Positions 52,732 through 60,656 of a DNA stretch of 64,000 nt are shown here, one piece after another; the stretch's first letter is position 1, and every line of letters begins with the position of its first letter. This DNA is from Pseudomonas sp. GV071 (lineage in GTDB: Bacteria > Pseudomonadota > Gammaproteobacteria > Pseudomonadales > Pseudomonadaceae). The DNA lies in contig NZ_QAOJ01000004.1 of assembly GCF_003050835.1 (NCBI RefSeq), positions 62,001 to 126,000 on the forward strand. The letters run 5' to 3'. The notes under the pieces were generated by a model. The model did not search any database and was not told the DNA's origin. It was given only the letters and a program-made list of their open reading frames with translations. The position numbers and the translations under genes were made by a program.

Positions 52732-53766
52732 ATGTCCAATTCCCTGTTCAGCCTGGCCTTCGGCGTCGGCACCCAAAACCGCGAAGGCAACTGGCTAGAA
52801 GTGTTTTACGCACAGCCACTGCTCAACCCGGCCAGCGACCTGGTTGCCAAGGTCAGCGAAAAGCTCGGCTACCAAGGTGGCAACCAGGCCATCGCCTTCA
52901 CCAGCAACCAGGCCACCGAACTGGCCGACCTGCTGAAAAACGTCGACGCCGCGCAAGCCGCCCTGCTCACCCGCCTGGCCGAAAGCCAGCGCCCGCTGGT
53001 GGCCACCCTGCTGGCTGAAGACGCAGCCCTGACCTCCACCCCCGAGGCCTACCTGAAGCTGCACCTGCTCTCTCACCGCCTCGTAAAGCCGCACGGCCTG
53101 AGCCTGGCCGGCATCTTCCCGCTGCTGCCGAACGTGGCCTGGACCAGCCAGGGCGCCGTCGACCTCAGCGAACTGGCCGAGCGTCAGTTGGAAGCACGCC
53201 TGAAGGGCGAGCTGCTGGAAGTGTTCTCGGTGGACAAGTTCCCGAAAATGACCGACTACGTGGTGCCGGCTGGCGTGCGTCTGGCTGACAGCTCGCGCAT
53301 CCGCCTCGGCGCCTATGTGGGCGAAGGCACCACCGTCATGCACGAAGGTTTCATCAACTTCAACGCCGGCACCGCAGGCCCGGGCATGATCGAAGGCCGT
53401 GTATCGGCGGGCGTATTCGTCGGCAAGGGTTCCGACCTGGGCGGCGGTTGCTCGACCATGGGCACCCTGTCCGGTGGCGGCAACATCGTCATCAGCGTGG
53501 GCGAAGGCTGTCTGATCGGCGCCAATGCCGGTATCGGTATTCCATTGGGCGATCGCAATACCGTGGAGTCGGGCCTGTACATCACCGCCGGCACCAAAGT
53601 GGCACTACTGGACGACCAGAACCAACTGGTAAAAGTGCTCAAGGCCCGTGACCTGGCTGGCCAGCCGGACCTGCTGTTCCGCCGCAACTCGCAGACTGGC
53701 GCGGTGGAAGCCAAATCGCACAAAACCGCGATCGAGCTGAACGCCGCGTTGCACGCGCATAACTGA
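52732..53766 (+). CDS. dapD: 2,3,4,5-tetrahydropyridine-2,6-dicarboxylate N-succinyltransferase
   Basis: A 344-residue enzyme transferring succinate from succinyl-CoA to tetrahydrodipicolinate, one step before DapC. The N-terminal domain of about 180 residues is followed by a left-handed beta-helix with hexapeptide repeats (IRLGAYVGEGTTVMHEGFINFNAGT, then IVISVGEGCLIGANAGIGIPLGDRN). It belongs to the longer class typified by P. aeruginosa PA3666 (344 residues), distinct from the ~274-residue E. coli form. A 94-base gap separates it from the ArsC-like gene. An inverted-repeat element follows its stop. Confidence 0.95.
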   Translation: MSNSLFSLAFGVGTQNREGNWLEVFYAQPLLNPASDLVAKVSEKLGYQGGNQAIAFTSNQATELADLLKNVDAAQAALLTRLAESQRPLVATLLAEDAALTSTPEAYLKLHLLSHRLVKPHGLSLAGIFPLLPNVAWTSQGAVDLSELAERQLEARLKGELLEVFSVDKFPKMTDYVVPAGVRLADSSRIRLGAYVGEGTTVMHEGFINFNAGTAGPGMIEGRVSAGVFVGKGSDLGGGCSTMGTLSGGGNIVISVGEGCLIGANAGIGIPLGDRNTVESGLYITAGTKVALLDDQNQLVKVLKARDLAGQPDLLFRRNSQTGAVEAKSHKTAIELNAALHAHN

Positions 53767-53772
53767 TAGCGC

Positions 53773-53860
53773 CACACCCTACGGTTAATCGACCGTAGGG
53801 TGTGCTGTGCGCACCATGGCGTACGCCAACCAATCGCCTGGTGCGCACAGCACACCCTAC
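53773..53860. repeat. Three-part inverted repeat between dapD and csdA
   Basis: CACACCCTACGG (53773-53784) pairs with CCGTAGGGTGTG (53793-53804). The latter also begins a longer arm GTAGGGTGTGCTGTGCGCACCA (53795-53816) that pairs perfectly over 22 bases with TGGTGCGCACAGCACACCCTAC (53839-53860). The spacer itself holds TGGCGTACGCCA. The two hairpins share one arm and so exclude each other. The first sits just after the dapD stop, the second just before the csdA ribosome site. It looks like a small mobile or REP-like element. Confidence 0.8.
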
Positions 53861-53873
53861 CTTGGAACCCGTT

Positions 53874-55079
53874 ATGTCGCTGACCTCTCCCTGGCGTGCG
53901 GACTTCCCTGCCCTGTCGGCCCTCGCCGCCGAAGGCCAGACCTATCTCGACAGCGCCGCCACTTCGCAGAAACCCCAGGCCATGCTCGATGCCCTGCTGG
54001 GTTACTACAGCGCTGGCGCTGCCAATGTGCACCGTGCCCAGCACCTGCCCGGCGAACGCGCCACCCGAGCCTTTGAAGACGCGCGTGGCAAGGTCGCGCG
54101 CTGGCTGAATGCCGTCAGCCAGGATGAAATCATCTTCACCCGCGGCGCCACCGAGGCGCTGAACCTGCTCGCCTATGGCCTGGAGGAACACTTCCACCCA
54201 GGCGATGAGATCGTCATCAGCGCCCTCGAACACCACGCCAATCTGCTGCCCTGGCAACAACTGGCGCAGCGCCGTGACCTGGCGCTGATCGTGCTGCCGA
54301 TCACCGCAGCCGGCCAGGTTGACCTGGTGGCTGCCAACCACCTGATCGGCCCACGCACCCGCCTGTTGGCGGTCAGCCAACTGTCCAACGTGCTCGGCAG
54401 CTGGCAACCACTGGCCGAACTGCTAGCCATCGCCCGAAGCCATGGCGCGATCACCGTGGTCGACGGCGCCCAGGGTGTGGTCCATGGCCGCCACGATATG
54501 CAACAACTGGGCTGCGACTTCTATGTCTGCTCCAGTCACAAGCTTTATGGCCCGGATGGCGTCGGTGTGCTCTACGGCCGCGCCGCGACTTTGCAGCGCG
54601 TGCTGCCCTGGCAGTTCGGCGGCGAGATGCTGTTGCAGACCGACTACTACACAGCCAAATTCCGTCCGGCGCCGCTCGGCTTCGAAGCCGGCACGCCCGC
54701 GGTATCAGCCGTGATCGGCCTGGGCGCGACCCTGGATTACCTGGCCAGCCTGGATAACAACGCGGTCCTGGCCCATGAGGCCGCCCTGCACCAAGAACTG
54801 CTTAGTGGCCTTGCCGCCCGCAGCGACGTGCGCGTTCTCGGCGCGCCGCAAACCGCCCTGGCCAGCTTTGTGGTGGACGACGTGCACAGCGCCGACCTCG
54901 CTCATCTGCTCACCGAACAGGGCATTGCCGTACGTGCCGGGCACCACTGTGCGATGCCGTTGTTGCGTGGCCTGGGCTTGCCCGGCGCGATTCGCGTGTC
55001 GTTGGCGCTGTACAACGACAGCAGCGATTTGCAGCGCTTCTTCGCTGCCCTCGATCAGGCCCTGGAGATTCTCCAGTGA
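53874..55079 (+). CDS. csdA: Cysteine desulfurase CsdA/SufS type
   Basis: A 401-residue PLP enzyme (class II cysteine desulfurase) that takes sulfur from cysteine as an enzyme persulfide. The Schiff-base lysine is in SSHKLYGPDG, His/Asp of the cofactor site are in SALEHHANLLPW and VVDGAQ, and the persulfide cysteine is in VRAGHHCAMPLL. I chose ATG at 53874 over a longer frame whose first 24 codons lie in the inverted repeat. Coupled by a GTGA overlap to csdE, its sulfur acceptor. With tcdA nearby the set resembles E. coli csdA-csdE-csdL. No suf scaffold genes are adjacent, so csdA is preferred over sufS. Confidence 0.88.
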   Translation: MSLTSPWRADFPALSALAAEGQTYLDSAATSQKPQAMLDALLGYYSAGAANVHRAQHLPGERATRAFEDARGKVARWLNAVSQDEIIFTRGATEALNLLAYGLEEHFHPGDEIVISALEHHANLLPWQQLAQRRDLALIVLPITAAGQVDLVAANHLIGPRTRLLAVSQLSNVLGSWQPLAELLAIARSHGAITVVDGAQGVVHGRHDMQQLGCDFYVCSSHKLYGPDGVGVLYGRAATLQRVLPWQFGGEMLLQTDYYTAKFRPAPLGFEAGTPAVSAVIGLGATLDYLASLDNNAVLAHEAALHQELLSGLAARSDVRVLGAPQTALASFVVDDVHSADLAHLLTEQGIAVRAGHHCAMPLLRGLGLPGAIRVSLALYNDSSDLQRFFAALDQALEILQ

Positions 55080-55480
55080 GCCTGCCCGCAGCTGCTGAAG
55101 AGGCGCTGCGCACCTTCAGCGAACCTGCCAGTTGGGAGCAACGCGCACGTTTGTTAATGGCCTGGGGCGAGCAGTTGGCGCCGCTGAGCGACGACGAGCG
55201 CAGCGAGGCCAATCGGGTCGACGGCTGCGAAAGTCAGGTGTGGTTGGTGGGCGATTACCGCGATGGCCACTGGCAATTTCGCGCCAGCAGCGATGCCCGC
55301 TTGATTCGTGGTCTGCTGGCGCTGCTGCTGGTGCGGGTCAACGGCTTGCCCGCCGAGCAGTTACAGGCGCTCGACCTGACCCACTGGTTTACCCAGCTGG
55401 GTCTGGCCCGTCACCTTTCGCCTTCGCGCAGCAACGGCCTGCAGGCCGTGCTGAAACGCATGGCTGAACTGACCGCTTAA
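55076..55480 (+). CDS. csdE: Sulfur acceptor protein CsdE/SufE
   Basis: A 134-residue SufE-fold protein that accepts persulfide sulfur from CsdA on the cysteine in VDGCESQVWL (about residue 51) and passes it on, in E. coli to CsdL/TcdA. The segments LLMAWGEQL and LIRGLLALLLVRVNG are typical. Start is GTG at 55076-55078 overlapping the csdA TGA. Its TAA stop overlaps the stop of the converging hydrolase gene by two bases within the palindrome TTAA. Confidence 0.88.
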   Translation: MSLPAAAEEALRTFSEPASWEQRARLLMAWGEQLAPLSDDERSEANRVDGCESQVWLVGDYRDGHWQFRASSDARLIRGLLALLLVRVNGLPAEQLQALDLTHWFTQLGLARHLSPSRSNGLQAVLKRMAELTA

Positions 55481-56646
55481 CGCACCTCGAGTGTGGCGGC
55501 CTGGCCAATTGCCTGGGTGGCATCCTGGCCGAGCCACGTTTTGGCTTCAGGGGAACGGCGAACCGTAGCATCCAGAAACGCCGTGCTGACCGTCTGCACG
55601 TTGGCGATCTGGCGGGCATCGAACCAGTTCATGCTGTCCTGACCATGGCCCATGGTGTCCGGACGCGGCCGCCGTTTTGGCGCTTCGCCACCGTCTGCGC
55701 CCGGTATGCCACTGGTGCCGTCGCGACCGCCCGCACCCGGTGCCAGATCGGCATCCCGTTGCGGACGAGGATGGCCTCCCTCATCCGGCCCTGGCAGCTC
55801 ATCCAGCGAACCGCTGAACAACTGGTGCTGGGCATTCTTGGAAATCAGCTGGTAGCTGCCCGGATTAGGATTACCGCGCCACATGGCCAAACGCCGCTCG
55901 GGCGAGTCCACCCAACTGAAGGGGTCTTCGTCGTGTGGACCGGTCACGCTCAACAGCGGCACGTCCACCCGCGCCACCGGGCTGCCGGGACCGACATAAG
56001 GGCTGAGCAGAATCACCGCTTTCGGTTGCCAGCCCTTGAGAAGGCTGTCACCTGCCAAGGCGGCGGCGGTCTGTGCACCGAGGTCATAACCGGCGATCAC
56101 CACGTTGTTCCAATCGACACCCGCCACTTGCGGGTCGCTCGCCTGGCCGCGCACGCGCAGCTCGTTGAGCACTTGCTGCACCACCGCAATCCGCGCCTTC
56201 AGGGCCTTATCGGAATAAGCGCGCTGGGCGATGCCACGGAACGTACCGGCTTTCGCCTCACTGCTGGAGTAGACGGCACGGCCATATTCCTGCGGCTGGA
56301 TCGACACCACCGCGTAGCCGGCTTCAGCCCAGGTGCGGCGCCATTGCAGGCCCGCGCTGGCGCCCTCGCCCAGGCCCGGCAGATACACCACCAAGGGCGC
56401 AGCAGCCGACGCCTGGGCCGGCGCCAACCAGCTGACGTCCACGGGCTGTTCGGCCACGGTGAACGCGGCATCCCATCCCTGGCTGGGAGCATGCTGAGGC
56501 GACTGATAAGACTTTTCGGCGAAGGCCGCGATGGACTCGTGGGGGTTACGCAAATCGTTGGGTTTGCTGGCGCAGGCGCCTAGCAAGGCAGTGGCAAGCA
56601 CCAGTGCGACAGGCAGACGGCAGGCCTGAAAAGAATGTTTGGACAT
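55477..56646 (-). CDS. Lipoprotein alpha/beta-hydrolase with Asp in the nucleophile elbow
   Basis: A 389-residue predicted lipoprotein: signal peptide with lipobox LLGAC (Cys25). An alpha/beta-hydrolase core follows, with LVVYLPGLGEGASAGLQWRRTWAEAGYAVVSIQPQ (strand and oxyanion region) and the nucleophile elbow GYDLGA at 186-191. The usual serine of G-x-S-x-G is Asp188 here. A candidate histidine is in KNAQHQLFSGSL. A low-complexity Pro/Gly/Asp/Arg-rich stretch (about residues 285-340) interrupts the end. Haloalkane dehalogenases and epoxide hydrolases use Asp at this place, but overall similarity to them is not evident, so the reaction is unknown. It converges with csdE. Confidence 0.75.
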   Translation of the reverse strand: MSKHSFQACRLPVALVLATALLGACASKPNDLRNPHESIAAFAEKSYQSPQHAPSQGWDAAFTVAEQPVDVSWLAPAQASAAAPLVVYLPGLGEGASAGLQWRRTWAEAGYAVVSIQPQEYGRAVYSSSEAKAGTFRGIAQRAYSDKALKARIAVVQQVLNELRVRGQASDPQVAGVDWNNVVIAGYDLGAQTAAALAGDSLLKGWQPKAVILLSPYVGPGSPVARVDVPLLSVTGPHDEDPFSWVDSPERRLAMWRGNPNPGSYQLISKNAQHQLFSGSLDELPGPDEGGHPRPQRDADLAPGAGGRDGTSGIPGADGGEAPKRRPRPDTMGHGQDSMNWFDARQIANVQTVSTAFLDATVRRSPEAKTWLGQDATQAIGQAATLEVR

Positions 56647-56776
56647 GCAAGGTATCCGCGAAAAAAACCGGCGAACCGGGGGCTTGCGCAGTGTGCCTCA
56701 AACGCTGTGAAAAGCGGGTAATGACTGGGTAATCGGCGGGTAAATTTCCTGATACATGCCGCTCCTACGATACGTG

Positions 56777-57583
56777 TTAGCCGGGCGCGCGCTCCGAGGG
56801 CCGGCGAATGCCGGCCACCAACTTATCCACAGCCTTGGCGGCGGCCACCATGCCAAAGGTGGCGGTGACCATCATCACCGCGCCAAAGCCGCCAGCGCAG
56901 TCGAGCTTGACCCCGTCGCCGACGAACTTCTTCTCCAGGCAGATGCTGCCATCGGGTTTCGGGTAGCGCAGCTGCTCGCGCGAATACACGCACGGCACGC
57001 TGTAGTGACGGCCCTGGGTGCGGGAAAAGCCGTAGTCACGGCGCAGCGCCGAACGCACGCTGGAGGCCAGGGGATCGTTGACGGTTTTGTTCAGGTCGCC
57101 AACCTGGATCAGCAACGGGTCGATCTGCCCGCCCGCGCCGCCCGTGGTGATGATCTGGATCTTGCGCCGCTTGCACCACGCAATCAGCGCGGCTTTGGCG
57201 TTAACGCTGTCGATGCAGTCGATCACGCAGTCCAACTGCACGGTGATGTACTCGGCCATGGTCTCGCGGGTGACGAAGTCGCTGACCGCATGCACCACGC
57301 AGTTGGGGTTGATGGCGCGAATGCGCTCGGCCATCACCTCGACCTTGGATTGGCCGATGGAGCCCTGCAGGGCGTGAATCTGCCGGTTGGTGTTGGTCAC
57401 GCAGACATCGTCCAGATCGAACAGCGAGATCTCGCCGACGCCACTGCGCGCCAACGCCTCGGCAGTCCACGAACCGACGCCACCAATGCCGACCACCGCC
57501 ACATGGGCGGCCGCCAGGCGGGCCAGGCCGTCACGGCCGTACAGGCGGGCGATGCCGCCAAAGCGTTGTTCATCTGTACTCAT
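56777..57583 (-). CDS. tcdA: tRNA threonylcarbamoyladenosine dehydratase (TcdA/CsdL)
   Basis: A 268-residue E1/ThiF-like protein that, with ATP, cyclises t6A37 of tRNAs to ct6A. The nucleotide-binding VVGIGGVGSWTAEALARSGVG at about residues 30-50, the DLDDVCVTNTNRQIHA block and the CIDSVNAKAALIAWC segment identify the family. The start is ATG at 57581-57583 rather than the GTG before it. In E. coli sulfur relay by CsdA-CsdE assists this enzyme; the csdA-csdE pair lies only 1.3 kb away, separated by the hydrolase gene. Confidence 0.94.
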   Translation of the reverse strand: MSTDEQRFGGIARLYGRDGLARLAAAHVAVVGIGGVGSWTAEALARSGVGEISLFDLDDVCVTNTNRQIHALQGSIGQSKVEVMAERIRAINPNCVVHAVSDFVTRETMAEYITVQLDCVIDCIDSVNAKAALIAWCKRRKIQIITTGGAGGQIDPLLIQVGDLNKTVNDPLASSVRSALRRDYGFSRTQGRHYSVPCVYSREQLRYPKPDGSICLEKKFVGDGVKLDCAGGFGAVMMVTATFGMVAAAKAVDKLVAGIRRPSERAPG

Positions 57584-57939
57584 CACACCACCTCTATACC
57601 GCCCCCTTATATAAGGACGCGTCCGGCAAATCGGCGCGCATTATATGAAGCGTCACCGGCGCATGCCACGCTGGTTGTTCAAGTATGGTTCAACGCGTGC
57701 GCAGCGATGCTTGCCTATGCTTAACTGCCACCGGCACTTACACCCGCAAAGTGCTAGTAAATCGCCAGCTTTGCTGGGTCGGCGCAGAACTAAAAACAGG
57801 CGGTGCTGACCAAGGTTGGCGGGCAATAAAACCGGGCTATATGGCGGAGCTATACAGCCATTTGACGCCGGAGTAGGATGCGCGCCGACCGGCGCTCGCC
57901 GGCATCTCTCCGTTCCACCCTTTGGAACCTGAAACGTCT
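57584..57939. other. Divergent intergenic region tcdA / glucan synthase
   Basis: About 355 bases without a credible gene. Near tcdA is the palindrome CCTTATATAAGG (57605-57616), placed where a tcdA -10 would be. Nearer the glucan-synthase gene are paired TATA-like blocks (GGCTATATGGC and CTATACAGCC) and the hairpin CCGGCGCTCGCCGG shortly before the start. These may be promoter or leader elements. Short open frames here lack ribosome sites and protein-like composition. Confidence 0.45.
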
Positions 57940-60534
57940 ATGTCATCGCGTAAATTTGGACTCAACCTGGTGGTATTCGTGGCAATCGCCGCGCTCTTCA
58001 CCGGCATATGGGCGCTGTACAACCGTCCGGTCACAGCCCCGGACTGGCCCGAGCAGATCTCCGGTTTCTCCTTCTCGCCGTTCCGTCTCGATCAGAACCC
58101 GCAGAAGGATCAATACCCGAGCGACGAGCAGATTCGGGAAGACCTCGAACTGCTGAGCAAACACACCGACAACATCCGCACCTATTCGGTGGATGGCACC
58201 TTGGGCGACATCCCGAAAATCGCCGAAGAATTCGGCCTGCGGGTGACCCTGGGGATCTGGATCAGCCCGGACGAGGAGCGCAACGAGCGCGAAATCGCAC
58301 GCGGTATCGAGATTGCCAATTCCTCGCGCAGTGTTGTGCGGGTGGTGGTGGGTAACGAGGCGCTGTTCCGCCGCGAAGTCACCACCAAGCAACTGATCAC
58401 CTTCCTTGACCGCGTCCGCGCGCAAGTGAAAGTGCCGGTGACCACCTCCGAGCAATGGCACATCTGGGAAAAATACCCACAGTTGGCCAAGCACACCGAC
58501 CTGGTGGCCGCGCACATCCTGCCGTACTGGGAATTCATTCCCATGGAAGATTCCACCCAGTTCGTGCTCGACCGTGCGCGCGACCTGAAGCGCATCTTCC
58601 CGAAAAAACCGCTGCTGCTCTCCGAAGTGGGCTGGCCGAGCAACGGCCGCATGCGCGGTGGTGCGGATGCCACCCAGGCGGACCAGGCCATTTACCTGCG
58701 CACGCTGGTCAATACCCTGAACGCCAAGGGCTACAACTACTTCGTCATCGAAGCCTTCGACCAACCGTGGAAGGCCAGCGACGAAGGTTCGGTAGGCGCG
58801 TACTGGGGCGTGTTCAACGCCGCACGCCAGCAGAAGTTCGCCTTTGAAGGCCCGGTGGTTGCCATTCCGCAATGGCGCGTGCTGGCCATCGGCTCGGTGG
58901 TGCTGGCAATGCTGGCCCTGGCGTTGCTGCTGATCGACGGCAGCGCCCTGCGTCAACGTGGCCGCACCTTCCTGACCTTCGTAGCGTTTGCCGGCGGTTC
59001 GGTGCTGGTGTGGATCGGCTACGACTACAGCCAGCAATACAGCACCTGGTTCAGCCTGACGGTGGGCCTGTTGCTCGGTATCGGCGCGATCGGCGTATTT
59101 ATCGTGCTGCTCACCGAAGCCCACGAACTGGCTGAAGCGGTGTGGGTACACAAACGTCGCCGGCCGTTCAATCCGGTGATCGGCGACAGCACCTACCGGC
59201 CGAAAGTGTCGATCCACGTGCCGTGCTACAACGAGCCTCCGGAGATGGTCAAACAGACCCTCGACGCGCTGGCGGCACTGGATTACCCGGACTTCGAAGT
59301 GTTGATCATCGACAACAACACCAAGGACCCGGCGGTATGGGAACCGGTGCAGGCCTACTGTGAAAATGTTCTGGGCCCGCGCTTTCGCTTCTTCCACGTG
59401 GCGCCGCTGCATGGCTTCAAAGGTGGCGCGCTGAACTACATCCTGCCGCACACCGCGCCGGATGCTGAAGTGGTGGCAGTGATCGACTCGGACTACTGCG
59501 TTGACCCGAACTGGCTCAAGCACATGGTGCCGCACTTCGCCGACCCGAAAATCGCCGTGGTGCAGTCGCCACAGGACTACCGCGACCAGGACGGCAGCGC
59601 CTTTAAAAAGCTCTGCTACGCCGAGTACAAAGGCTTCTTCCACATCGGCATGGTCACCCGCAACGACCGCGACGCGATCATTCAGCACGGCACCATGACC
59701 ATGATTCGCCGTACCGTGATGGACGAGCTGAAGTGGGCCGACTGGACCATCTGCGAAGACGCCGAGTTGGGTCTGCGGGTGTTCGAGAAGGGCTATTCTG
59801 CGGCCTACGCCTACGACAGCTTCGGCAAGGGTCTGATGCCAGACACCTTCATCGACTACAAGAAGCAGCGCTTCCGTTGGGCTTACGGCGCCATTCAGAT
59901 CATGAAAGGCCACGCCCGCGAGCTGTTCCGCGGCAAAGACACCGAGCTCAAACGCGGTCAGCGTTACCACTTCGTGGCCGGTTGGCTGCCGTGGGTAGCG
60001 GACGGCCTGAACATCTTCTTCACCGCCGGTGCCCTGCTGTGGTCGGCGGCGATGATCATCGTGCCGCAACGAGTCGACCCACCGCTGCTGATTTTCGCGA
60101 TCCCGCCATTGGCACTGTTCTTCTTCAAGTTCGGCAAGATCGTGTTCCTCTACCAGCGCGCCGTTGGCGTCAACCTGAAGGATGCGTTCTGCGCGGCGCT
60201 GGCCGGCCTGGCGTTGTCGCACACCATCGCCAAAGCGGTGCTGTACGGCTTCTTCACCACCAGCATCCCGTTCTTCCGCACGCCGAAAATGCGCTCCAGC
60301 CACGGCTTTATGGTGGCCATGGCCGAGGCGCGTGAAGAGGTGTTCATCATGCTGCTGCTGTGGGGCGCGGCGATCGGCATCGGTATCGTCCAGGGCTTCC
60401 CGAGCAACGACGTGAAGTTCTGGGTAGCGATGCTGCTGGTGCAGTCCCTGCCTTACCTGGCGGCGCTGATCATGGCGCTGCTGTCGTCCCTGCCCAAGCC
60501 GCCGGAAGCTCCGGAAGTGGCGTTGGCTGAGTGA
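57940..60534 (+). CDS. Membrane GH17-GT2 fusion, NdvB-like beta-1,3-glucan synthase
   Basis: An 864-residue inner-membrane protein. After an N-terminal membrane segment (residues 8-27), a periplasmic GH17 domain spans about 40-300, with the acid/base Glu140 in VVGNEALF and the nucleophile Glu229 in LLSEVGWPSNG. Three membrane helices (about 312-395) lead to a cytosolic GT2 domain with DSD 516-518, the ED of CEDAELG (606-607) and the QRFRW motif (643-647), then more membrane helices. Pseudomonas NdvB proteins share this plan and make cyclic beta-(1,3)-glucans; their GH17 parts act as transglycosylases. The start ATG has only a weak ribosome site. It is transcribed alone and ended by a strong terminator. 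Confidence 0.85.
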   Translation: MSSRKFGLNLVVFVAIAALFTGIWALYNRPVTAPDWPEQISGFSFSPFRLDQNPQKDQYPSDEQIREDLELLSKHTDNIRTYSVDGTLGDIPKIAEEFGLRVTLGIWISPDEERNEREIARGIEIANSSRSVVRVVVGNEALFRREVTTKQLITFLDRVRAQVKVPVTTSEQWHIWEKYPQLAKHTDLVAAHILPYWEFIPMEDSTQFVLDRARDLKRIFPKKPLLLSEVGWPSNGRMRGGADATQADQAIYLRTLVNTLNAKGYNYFVIEAFDQPWKASDEGSVGAYWGVFNAARQQKFAFEGPVVAIPQWRVLAIGSVVLAMLALALLLIDGSALRQRGRTFLTFVAFAGGSVLVWIGYDYSQQYSTWFSLTVGLLLGIGAIGVFIVLLTEAHELAEAVWVHKRRRPFNPVIGDSTYRPKVSIHVPCYNEPPEMVKQTLDALAALDYPDFEVLIIDNNTKDPAVWEPVQAYCENVLGPRFRFFHVAPLHGFKGGALNYILPHTAPDAEVVAVIDSDYCVDPNWLKHMVPHFADPKIAVVQSPQDYRDQDGSAFKKLCYAEYKGFFHIGMVTRNDRDAIIQHGTMTMIRRTVMDELKWADWTICEDAELGLRVFEKGYSAAYAYDSFGKGLMPDTFIDYKKQRFRWAYGAIQIMKGHARELFRGKDTELKRGQRYHFVAGWLPWVADGLNIFFTAGALLWSAAMIIVPQRVDPPLLIFAIPPLALFFFKFGKIVFLYQRAVGVNLKDAFCAALAGLALSHTIAKAVLYGFFTTSIPFFRTPKMRSSHGFMVAMAEAREEVFIMLLLWGAAIGIGIVQGFPSNDVKFWVAMLLVQSLPYLAALIMALLSSLPKPPEAPEVALAE

Positions 60535-60547
60535 TGCGGTAGAAATG

Positions 60548-60578
60548 AAAAAGGGCAGCCCGGTGGCTGCCCTTTTTT
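60548..60578 (+). terminator. Intrinsic terminator of the glucan-synthase gene
   Basis: GGGCAGCC (60553-60560) pairs with GGCTGCCC (60565-60572) around CGGT and is followed by six T, 18 bases after the stop codon. Confidence 0.85.
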
Positions 60579-60590
60579 ATGGGGAGATGC

Positions 60591-60651
60591 ATCGCGGCTG
60601 AAGCCGCTCCTACGGATAGCGTGCTCCTGTAGGAGCGGCTTTAGCCGCGAT
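60591..60651. repeat. REP doublet between glucan synthase and omega-amidase genes
   Basis: ATCGCGGCTGAAGCCGCTCC (starting 60591) and the inverted GTAGGAGCGGCTTTAGCCGC (ending in GAT at 60651) flank a 16-base spacer. Same REP family as at 21528-21591 but with the CGCGGCTGAAGCCGC arms outside. It again lies between converging genes, directly after a terminator. Confidence 0.9.
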
Positions 60652-60656
60652 ACTTT

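Noticed and set aside
53802..53873. A longer csdA with 24 extra N-terminal residues
   Set aside because: Those codons fall inside the inverted-repeat element and have no match to the family N-terminus.
57685..57876. A 63-codon plus-strand frame in the tcdA/glucan-synthase gap
   Set aside because: No ribosome site, odd composition and no recognisable domain; better explained as leader DNA.
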